The notes below the pieces were generated by a model that was not told the origin of the DNA, did no database searches, and saw nothing but the letters and a program-made list of their open reading frames with translations. Position numbers and translations under genes: made by a program. This document shows, piece by piece, positions 7,436-13,559 of a stretch of DNA of 47,726 nt (position 1 is its first letter; each line of letters begins with the position of its first letter). Source of the stretch: Acidobacteria bacterium SCN 69-37 (GTDB taxonomy: Bacteria; Acidobacteriota; Vicinamibacteria; Vicinamibacterales; SCN-69-37); assembly GCA_001724025.1 (NCBI GenBank), contig MEDJ01000017.1, positions 1-47,726 of the forward strand, read 5' to 3'.

Positions 7436-8050
7436 TCACCGGGCCTCCAGCCGCCGGCGCGTGCTCGACCGCGGGCGCGGTCTGGTCCCGAGCAGCTCAC
7501 GTTGCAGGCGGTCCGCCACGGCCGTTGGCAGCGCTCCGGACCGTCGCCCGTCGGCCATCGCCTGGCGGACCACCGCGGCTCCGAGGTGGCTGGCGTGCGC
7601 ATCGCGGATCGACCTGGCTGGCGTGGTCACCGGGACGCCTCCCACGGTCTCGACGTCTTCCGCGGCCAGGTCGGCGTAGTGGATCACCAGGCGCTTCGGA
7701 ACCTCGCGGCGGATGCGCACGGAGGTCGGCAGCGTCACGTGGATCCGCGCCGGATTGACGTCGGACAGTTCGTGAATCGCCAGCGCCGATTCATGGGAGA
7801 TCACGCCGACGACGTCGGGCCGCCGGACCTGTGGCCAGAGGACGGCCTCCATGTAGTGGCCGAGCTGCGAGACGGGAAACCGCGTGAGGCTGTAGACCCC
7901 TCGGGAGACGCGCTCGATGGCACCCTGCCGGGCGAGCTGGACGAGGCGCACCTGGTGCAGGCCGGCCGTGCGGGCCTGGGCGGCGGTGAAGTAGCCGACC
8001 TGATTCTCGGCAATGTCGTAGAGGACGGTATCCCACTGGCGCTTCTGCAT
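7436..8050 (-). CDS. Type IV TA system AbiEi family antitoxin
   Basis: A 204-residue protein. The N-terminal winged helix (YFTAAQARTAGLHQVRLVQL, then QGAIERVSRGVYSLTRFP) binds DNA in this family. The rest, with ISHESALAIHELSD and the IHVTLP strand, is the AbiEi C-terminal domain. In the AbiE system this protein represses its own operon and counters the AbiEii nucleotidyltransferase. Here only a stub of the toxin remains downstream. A long palindrome (8066-8100) lies 16 bp before the ATG. A TTG further upstream would start inside the palindrome and is rejected. Confidence 0.87.
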   Translation of the reverse strand: MQKRQWDTVLYDIAENQVGYFTAAQARTAGLHQVRLVQLARQGAIERVSRGVYSLTRFPVSQLGHYMEAVLWPQVRRPDVVGVISHESALAIHELSDVNPARIHVTLPTSVRIRREVPKRLVIHYADLAAEDVETVGGVPVTTPARSIRDAHASHLGAAVVRQAMADGRRSGALPTAVADRLQRELLGTRPRPRSSTRRRLEAR

Positions 8051-8065
8051 GGCAGTTGCCTCTGC

Positions 8066-8100
8066 TGGCAATAATATAACGTCTAAGAATATTATTGCCA
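8066..8100. promoter_or_regulatory. Candidate AbiEi operator
   Basis: TGGCAATAATAT (8066-8077) and ATATTATTGCCA (8089-8100) form a perfect 12-bp inverted repeat with an 11-nt spacer. It is strikingly AT-rich in a GC-rich region and sits between the abiEi start (8050) and the end of the next gene upstream (8116). Known AbiEi proteins autorepress through inverted repeats at this place. Confidence 0.7.
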
Positions 8101-8115
8101 GTCACGCCGGAGCGC

Positions 8116-9180
8116 TCAGGCAACGTCGACCAGGGGGGAGAGATGCAGGTACTGGCGCGAGAGCTCGACGCACTCGACGCGGCCCAATCCGCGTTCCAGC
8201 GCGTCGGACAGGACGTTGGAATCCGCGAACCAGAGCGTCCGCTCGGGATCGGCGAGCCACTGGTGATACAGGGCGCGGAAGCGCGGCGCTGACGTCAGGC
8301 GGACGTCCTCCTGATACCGGGCGTACGGCGGCTCCGGGTTCGGCTCGGTGAGTCGTCGCCGCTGCTGGAACATCTCCTCGATCATGGAGACGTTCCGACC
8401 CCTGGCGGCTCCCACCAGGTGCTCGCGCGCCGCGTGCAGGTAGCTCTGGCGCGCTCTGACGAGGGGCTTCGGGAACAGCAGCCGGATGGTCCAGCGGCTC
8501 AGTTGACGCAGCAGGGGAACGTGCCGCAGGAGGAACAGCCTGAAGTCCCACGGGACGGGCGTCGTCACGAGGTACATGAAGACGTGATGGTCGCTGCGCT
8601 CACGGTCGTCGCCGATGGGCAGCTTGTCCGGGAAGTGGCGATAGATCCGCGACGGGCCTTCACCGAATCGCAGCTGTGGCATGTCGATCAGCTCGAACCG
8701 ATCGCGGAGGTGATCCCTGAAGTGGTGTAGCTTGTCCGCCGCGGACGCCAGCCAGATCATCGATCCGTCGTCGAGGACCGCATCGAGCAGCATCACGCGC
8801 TCGATCAGGCGTCCCGGCGCGGCACGTTTTCGGAAGCGGCTGTCGGGCTCGCGGATGGCGGTCCACAGCGGTTTGTAGTGGACGTGGAACATCCGGCCTC
8901 GGTGCAGCTTGCCGGGCGTCACCGGCGTCGCGAAGCGGCGATCGACGAGGGTGCGGATGAAGTTCGTGCTCTTCTGCCCGTGGGCGATGCCGGCGAACTG
9001 GCAGTACTGCCGTTCCAGGAACACGCCCGAGTGCAGCAGCACCTCCATGAGGAAGCGTGACTGGCGTTCCGTGAACCCGAATGCGGCAATGGCGTGCAGC
9101 CGTTCGCTATCGCACTCTTCGAGCGCCCAGTACTTTGGGGCCGGCGGCAGTGGTGTCGGCTCGAGCGGAAGCATGCTCAT
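8116..9180 (-). CDS. wHTH protein of mobile-element type (replication-relaxation-like), function unknown
   Basis: A 354-residue protein with a winged-helix-like region early on (FTERQSRFLMEVLLHSGVFL, then QKSTNFIRTLVDRRFATPVT). The middle shows DGSMIWLASAADKLHHFRDHL and the end is helical and charged. I do not recognise a named family with certainty; the build resembles replication-relaxation-type proteins found in integrative elements. Its start overlaps the stop of the upstream gene by 4 bp (ATGA), so the two are co-translated and probably act together. Confidence 0.6.
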   Translation of the reverse strand: MSMLPLEPTPLPPAPKYWALEECDSERLHAIAAFGFTERQSRFLMEVLLHSGVFLERQYCQFAGIAHGQKSTNFIRTLVDRRFATPVTPGKLHRGRMFHVHYKPLWTAIREPDSRFRKRAAPGRLIERVMLLDAVLDDGSMIWLASAADKLHHFRDHLRDRFELIDMPQLRFGEGPSRIYRHFPDKLPIGDDRERSDHHVFMYLVTTPVPWDFRLFLLRHVPLLRQLSRWTIRLLFPKPLVRARQSYLHAAREHLVGAARGRNVSMIEEMFQQRRRLTEPNPEPPYARYQEDVRLTSAPRFRALYHQWLADPERTLWFADSNVLSDALERGLGRVECVELSRQYLHLSPLVDVA

Positions 9181-10112
9181 ACGAACTCCTCGGCGAACCC
9201 GCCGCGCCCGCCCCTGCCGCCCCCGCGTCCGCCGACGCTGGACCCGAGCGACATGTGGCAGCTGAATCCTGAAGTCGCCGCGCCGGCCGCGTGCGCGCCG
9301 CGGTAGTGCGGCGTCACGATCTCCAGGTCCTCGAAGCGGTCGAGACCGTCGCGGTCTTCGTACTCGACGCGCGCGTCGGGGAAGTGCACGTGTCCGTCCC
9401 GCTCGTACGGCAGGTCGTGCTCCTGCGCCCAGTGCACGATCTCGTCGGCGTCCCGGGCGGGACGTCCGTCGCAATCCTTCTTGCCGCGATTGCGCTCGTG
9501 CAGGAAGCGCTGGTAGTCGCGCTTCATCTCGTAGTCGAGAACGACGCGCCGGACGCGCCCGCCATCGTCGCGGATGCGGGCCTCCGTGCGCTCGTAGGCG
9601 CGGTACACCTTGACGTCGTGGGTCAGCTCGCGCGGCTTCCTGAGGCCGGCGTAGAACTCCTGCCGGTCGCGCGTACGCTCGTCGCGGGGGATCGATCGGT
9701 TGGCTTCGAGCAGGTCGCGCCCGCGGTCGGTCAGGACGACCGCGCGGTCGTTGACGTCGAGCGGCGAGCGTTGAATCAGCCCCGAGTCTTCGAGGTGCCG
9801 CATGCTCTGTTGCGGCGTCCGGGCATCGTCGCGTAGCGCCGACAAGTCATGTTCGGAGACGACGCGGAACGAGCCGACAGTGGCCAGCATGCGGGCCTCG
9901 GAACCGTCGATGTCGTACTCGCGATCGCGGTCCCTGGCCCGTTCCCGATCGCGGCCATCCGGCAGGTCGAGGTCACGCGTGAAGGGATCACGCGCACTCC
10001 GGTCTCGGTGGCCGGGCGTGCTACCGGCGCCCCGGCCTCCTCGATCGCGCTCGCGGCCCCGGTCGCGGTCGTCCTCACGAATGTCGTCGCGCGGATCGTA
10101 GCGGTCGAACAT
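9177..10112 (-). CDS. wHTH protein with Asp/Arg-rich N-terminus and Gly/Arg tail, mobile-element type
   Basis: A 311-residue protein in three parts. Residues 1-70 are almost entirely Asp, Arg, Gly and Glu and must be disordered. A winged helix follows (MLATVGSFRVVSEHDLSALR, then SMRHLEDSGLIQRSP), then a conserved domain with EMKRDYQRFLHERNR and VEYEDRDGLDRFEDLEIVTP. The end is a GGRGGGRGGRGG-type tail. Neighbouring pairs of this kind occur in integrative and conjugative elements beside relaxase genes; no relaxase is present here. The region around its start is duplicated at 11132-11258. Confidence 0.65.
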   Translation of the reverse strand: MFDRYDPRDDIREDDRDRGRERDRGGRGAGSTPGHRDRSARDPFTRDLDLPDGRDRERARDRDREYDIDGSEARMLATVGSFRVVSEHDLSALRDDARTPQQSMRHLEDSGLIQRSPLDVNDRAVVLTDRGRDLLEANRSIPRDERTRDRQEFYAGLRKPRELTHDVKVYRAYERTEARIRDDGGRVRRVVLDYEMKRDYQRFLHERNRGKKDCDGRPARDADEIVHWAQEHDLPYERDGHVHFPDARVEYEDRDGLDRFEDLEIVTPHYRGAHAAGAATSGFSCHMSLGSSVGGRGGGRGGRGGFAEEFV

Positions 10113-10195
10113 ACAGCCACCCCCTCGTCATGCAGCGAATATGGGCCGCGGCGAGGCGCTCTGCAATTCATCGGCGGGCGTTCTTGGGTGGTTCC
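10068..10195. repeat. Direct repeat copy 1 (about 128 bp, imperfect)
   Basis: This block, covering the first codons (MFDRYDPRDD) and the upstream region of the minus-strand gene 9177-10112, is repeated with roughly 75-80 percent identity at 11132-11258. The two copies flank the AbiEi/DUF6088 gene. Confidence 0.75.
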
Positions 10196-10236
10196 TGACG
10201 GTGGTGGGTGCTATAGCCTGCTTCTAGCGAACACGC

Positions 10237-10264
10237 GTCAAGTTTTTTTGTTGCTAAACTTGAC
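10237..10264. promoter_or_regulatory. Candidate operator of the AbiEi/DUF6088 gene
   Basis: GTCAAGTTT (10237-10245) and AAACTTGAC (10256-10264) are perfect inverted arms separated by 10 nt that include a T-run. The palindrome ends 31 bp before the ATG at 10296 and matches in layout the operators at 8066 and 13388. Confidence 0.65.
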
Positions 10265-10295
10265 AACATGGCAGCCACAACGCACAGTGAAGCCT

Positions 10296-11045
10296 ATGAA
10301 ACTCGCCCAGCGGACCAACGGACGCCCGCCCGTCGTCCAGGTCATTCGGCGGCGCGTCGAGGCGGGCGGCGAGCGGGTCTGGCGGTTCAGCGATTGTCCG
10401 AACCTGCCCGTCGCAGCCGTCGCGCAGGCCCTGTCCCGCCTGGCGAAGGACGGCACGCTGCAGCGTCTGAGCAAAGGCGTCTACTATCGCGGCCGGGCGA
10501 CGGCTCTTGGCCCGAGTCGGCCGGATCCTGTCGCGATCCGGAAGCTTGCCGCCGGCCGGTCGCCCATGTTCCCGGCGGGCGTCGCCGCGGCGAACCTGCT
10601 GGGCTTCACGACGCAAGCGGCCGGCCGCAGCGAGGTCGCCACGACGGCCGCCAGCCTGCCGCGCAAGCTCGCAGGTCGCGACACGATCGTCCATACTCGA
10701 CGACCGGAGGCGTGGAAGCGTCTCTCGGACCACGACGCCGCGCTGCTCGACTTCCTGCGCCGCGGCGGCAGCACGAGCGAGCTGTCCGAGAAGGACACGC
10801 TCCGCCGCACACTCCGCCTCTTCAAGGAACCGGGCCGATACGAACGTCTCGCTCGTGTCGCGCCATCCGAACCGCCGCGCGTCCGTGCGATGCTCGGAGC
10901 CATCGGCGAGACGATCGGCGCAAGCTCCGCCACGCTCCGCAGGCTGCGTGCCTCGCTGAATCCGGTGTCACGCTTCGATTTCGGTGTCCTCTCTGGACTG
11001 CCGTCGGCACGGCAATGGCTGGCGAAGGAGCGCGTGCGCCCATGA
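10296..11045 (+). CDS. AbiEi/DUF6088-type antitoxin
   Basis: A 249-residue protein. The N-terminal winged helix (VAAVAQALSRLAKDGTLQRL, then SKGVYYR) and the following AGVAAANLLGFTTQ segment are typical of DUF6088/AbiEi antitoxins, which repress their operon and neutralise a nucleotidyltransferase toxin. The stop overlaps an ATG (11042) of a toxin start that is cut short, so the gene is an antitoxin without its toxin. GTG 10287 is an alternative start. A palindrome upstream (10237-10264) is the likely operator. Confidence 0.8.
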   Translation: MKLAQRTNGRPPVVQVIRRRVEAGGERVWRFSDCPNLPVAAVAQALSRLAKDGTLQRLSKGVYYRGRATALGPSRPDPVAIRKLAAGRSPMFPAGVAAANLLGFTTQAAGRSEVATTAASLPRKLAGRDTIVHTRRPEAWKRLSDHDAALLDFLRRGGSTSELSEKDTLRRTLRLFKEPGRYERLARVAPSEPPRVRAMLGAIGETIGASSATLRRLRASLNPVSRFDFGVLSGLPSARQWLAKERVRP

Positions 11046-11263
11046 GACTCAGCGAGCATCCAGACTTCCAACAGGCGATCGTGCAAGCCGCTGAGAACCA
11101 CCACGATCGAGGAAGAGTGCCCTTCGTGGCGATCGTCACGAACGTCGGGGGGCGGATCATAGCCGTCGAACATGCAGCCACCCCTCGTCATGCAGCGAGT
11201 ATGGGCCGCGACGAAGTGCTCTGCAATTTGTTCGTGAGTCGTTCCTGCGTGGTTTTCGGGTAG
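11042..11263 (+). pseudogene. N-terminal remnant of an AbiEii nucleotidyltransferase toxin fused to repeat DNA
   Basis: The frame begins by ATGA overlap with the antitoxin gene. Its first residues, MRLSEHPDFQQAIVQAAE, match the usual opening of AbiEii toxins encoded after DUF6088 antitoxins (a 'MRL.EHPDF...A' start). After about 23 residues the family sequence stops and the frame continues into the 128-bp repeat until 11263. The catalytic nucleotidyltransferase motifs are all missing. Confidence 0.6.
11132..11258. repeat. Direct repeat copy 2 (about 127 bp, imperfect)
   Basis: Second copy of 10068-10195. Read on the minus strand it still encodes MFDGYDPPPDVRDDRHEG, a relic of the Asp/Arg-rich start of a paralogue of the 9177-10112 gene. 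Shared blocks include GCAGCGA, ATGGGCCGCG and CTCTGCAATT. Confidence 0.75.
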
Positions 11264-11309
11264 TGACGCCAATGAAGCAGAATCAGTGGCGAGTCCGAAG
11301 GGAGACGCC

Positions 11310-11561
11310 ATGCCTCGCACCTATGACATCGGAGAACACCTCGAACGGTTCATCGATTCTCAGGTCGAGACCGGTCACTACGCTGATGCCAGCGAGGTGG
11401 TTCGCGCCGCCCTTCGCCTGCTCGAAGCACGGGAGCTCGCGCGGGTGGCCGAACTGAACGACGTTCGTGCCGCGATCCACAAGGGGCTCAACAGCGGTCC
11501 TGGCAGGCCGGCCGAGCAGGTCTTCGAGCGGCTCCGGCGCAAGTACGGGACGATAGGCTGA
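11310..11561 (+). CDS. parD: ParD-like type II antitoxin
   Basis: An 83-residue ribbon-helix-helix antitoxin: TYDIGEHLERFIDSQVETGH (the ParD opening), then YADASEVVRAALRLLEARE and a C-terminal toxin-binding tail. AAGGGAGA lies just before the ATG. ParD normally precedes parE by a few bases or overlaps it. Here only a 13-codon frame follows before the AlbA_2 gene, so no ParE is present. Another antitoxin without a toxin. Confidence 0.85.
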   Translation: MPRTYDIGEHLERFIDSQVETGHYADASEVVRAALRLLEARELARVAELNDVRAAIHKGLNSGPGRPAEQVFERLRRKYGTIG

Positions 11562-11611
11562 ATCATGGAGTATCGGAAGCGCGGCACAGGCGAACCGGAA
11601 TCGTGATATTG

Positions 11612-13309
11612 ATGACCGCGAAGCAACTCCGTCGCCTCATCGCGGGTGGCGAAACGCTGGACGTCGAGTTCAAGGGCGAGAAGCGGTCGCCTCTCAACGA
11701 CCGCGAGCTCGTCGAGGCTGTCGTCTGTCTCGCAAATCGAACGGCCACAGAACCCGGTTGGCTGCTCGTTGGCGTTGAGGACGACGGCACCGTCACTGGT
11801 GCTCGTTTCCGCCACGACAAGACTACGGATATCGACAAGGTTACTGCCCTCATCGCGGCTCGGACACGACCGGCCCTCGCCGTGCGAGTCGAAGAGCACT
11901 CGCTGGATGGTGTGCCCATTCTGGTGGCCGAGGTGCCTCCGCAGCAGCACGTCGTGAGCACGAGCGACGGTCAGTTCCTCCGCCGAACAATGGGTGGTGA
12001 CGGGCGTCCCGCGTGTCTCCCGATGGACGCATTTGCCATTCAGTCACAGCAGGCAGATCGCGGTCTGCTCGACCCGTCAGCGCAGGTCGTCGCTGCGGCG
12101 CGCTGGGAGGACCTGGACCCGCTCGAGTTCGAGCGCTTCCGGCGCAGCGTCCGTGAACGCCGGGGACGCAGCGACGAATCGCTCCTCAACCTTCCTGACC
12201 TGGAGCTGGCCAAGGCCCTTGGCGTCGTGGATGCCAATGGAAGCCCGAGGGCCTTGCGCCTGGCTGCCGTGCTCCTCTTCGGGAAGGACGATGCCCTGCG
12301 ACGCTTCGTGCCGGGGAACGAGGTGGCCTTTCAGGTGCTGCGCGGTCTCGAAGTCGAGGTCAACGACTTCTTTCGCTGGCCGTTGATTCGCGTGATGGAG
12401 GAGATCGAAGGCCGCATCCGTGCCCGGAATCGCGAAGAGGAGCTCATGGTGGGCCTGCTTCGTGTGGGCGTGCCCGACTACTCGGAGCGGGCCCTGCGTG
12501 AAGCGGTTGCCAACGCGTTGATCCACCGCGACTACCAACGGCTTGGCGCCGTGCACTTTCAGTGGCACGCGGACCGCATCGAGATCAGCAGCCCGGGCGG
12601 TTTTCCTGAGGGTGTCCGGCTCGACAATCTCCTGGTCACCGCTCCACGGCCGCGCAACCCGCTCCTCGCTGACGCCTTCAAGCGTGCCGGCATCGTGGAG
12701 CGGACCGCTCGCGGCATCGACACGATCTTCTTCGAGCAGTTGCGCAACGGCCGGCCAGCGCCTTCCTATGCGCGCAGCGATGCGACGGGCGTCATCGTGG
12801 TGATTCCCGGTGGTGAGGCGAATCTGGATTTCGTGAGGTTGCTCGTCACCGAGGCGCAGCGCGATCGGGACTTGAGCCTCGACGAGTTGCTCGTTCTGAA
12901 CGCGTTGTGGCAGGAGCGCAGCCTCGATACGGCCGACGTCGCGAAGATGATCCAGAAGCCGGATGCCGATGCGCGCGCGACGCTGCATCGACTGGTGGAG
13001 GCCGGCATCATCGAAGAGCGAGGCCAGAAACGGGGCCGCACGTGGCATCTGTCGGCCGCCACCTACCGGGCTCTCGGCGACAAGGCTGCGTACGTCCGCC
13101 AGCGCGGCTTCGAGCCGTTGCAGCAGGAGCAGATGGTGCTGCAGTACGTCGACAAACACGGCCGGATCACGCGTTCGGAGGTTGCTGAACTGTGCAGGAT
13201 CGGCCCGCATCAAGCCAGCCGCCTGTTGGCTCGGCTGGTCAGGAGCGGTCGACTGAGCCGCCACGGCATGCGAAAAGCCGCCTGGTACGAAGGGCGAGCG
13301 AAAGTATGA
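11612..13309 (+). CDS. AlbA_2 (Schlafen-like) domain protein with HATPase and C-terminal winged helices
   Basis: A 565-residue protein. The N-terminus (LRRLIAGGETLDVEFKGEKR) and LLVGVEDDGTVTG are the AlbA_2/Schlafen putative nucleic-acid-binding domain. RALREAVANALIHRDYQRLG and RIEISSPGGFPEGV are the GHKL-type ATPase half (HATPase_c_4). Residues from about 420 on hold two winged helices (TADVAKMIQKPDADARATLH; ITRSEVAELCRIGPHQASRL). Such proteins are found in defence islands and as regulators; the role is not settled. GTG 11603 could be used instead. First gene of the defence block, 246 bp before the helicase start. Confidence 0.85.
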   Translation: MTAKQLRRLIAGGETLDVEFKGEKRSPLNDRELVEAVVCLANRTATEPGWLLVGVEDDGTVTGARFRHDKTTDIDKVTALIAARTRPALAVRVEEHSLDGVPILVAEVPPQQHVVSTSDGQFLRRTMGGDGRPACLPMDAFAIQSQQADRGLLDPSAQVVAAARWEDLDPLEFERFRRSVRERRGRSDESLLNLPDLELAKALGVVDANGSPRALRLAAVLLFGKDDALRRFVPGNEVAFQVLRGLEVEVNDFFRWPLIRVMEEIEGRIRARNREEELMVGLLRVGVPDYSERALREAVANALIHRDYQRLGAVHFQWHADRIEISSPGGFPEGVRLDNLLVTAPRPRNPLLADAFKRAGIVERTARGIDTIFFEQLRNGRPAPSYARSDATGVIVVIPGGEANLDFVRLLVTEAQRDRDLSLDELLVLNALWQERSLDTADVAKMIQKPDADARATLHRLVEAGIIEERGQKRGRTWHLSAATYRALGDKAAYVRQRGFEPLQQEQMVLQYVDKHGRITRSEVAELCRIGPHQASRLLARLVRSGRLSRHGMRKAAWYEGRAKV

Positions 13310-13321
13310 GCGCGCGCATAA

Positions 13322-13359
13322 AGCCGCTCATAAACCGCGTATAGCCGCTCATAAACCGC
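13322..13359. repeat. Two 17-bp direct repeats
   Basis: AGCCGCTCATAAACCGC occurs at 13322-13338 and 13343-13359, 21 bp apart, two helical turns. It lies just after the AlbA_2 gene and before a candidate operator, so a regulator could bind both copies. Confidence 0.55.
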
Positions 13360-13387
13360 CGACCCGGTCGCCAGCTCTGCTTTGAGC

Positions 13388-13417
13388 TGAAGCAAATCTG
13401 TGGCATCTTTTGCTTCA
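13388..13417. promoter_or_regulatory. Candidate operator before a truncated antitoxin and the helicase operon
   Basis: TGAAGCAAA (13388-13396) and TTTGCTTCA (13409-13417) are perfect 9-bp inverted arms with a 12-nt spacer, ending 7 bp before the ATG of the antitoxin remnant at 13425. The layout matches the two other AbiEi-type operators in the element. Confidence 0.6.
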
Positions 13418-13424
13418 CAATCTC

Positions 13425-13559
13425 ATGAGGAGGCACCCGCAAACGACTGAGCAGTCGATACTTGACTATGTGGAGCGACACGGGACCGGATGGGTTGTCA
13501 GCCAGCGTCGCTTCCCGGACGTCGCCAGGCGTCCGCCCCAGGAGCTTGCAGACTCGTGA
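13425..13559 (+). pseudogene. N-terminal remnant of a DUF6088/AbiEi-type antitoxin
   Basis: A 44-residue frame starting MRRHPQTTEQSILDYVERHG followed by TGWVVSQRRFPD. This is the usual start of DUF6088 proteins ('I...VERHG.GWVF...F.D') up to the first helices, after which a frame change ends it. TGA 13557-13559 overlaps the GTG start of the helicase, so the remnant's operator and reading may still feed expression of the helicase gene. Confidence 0.5.
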
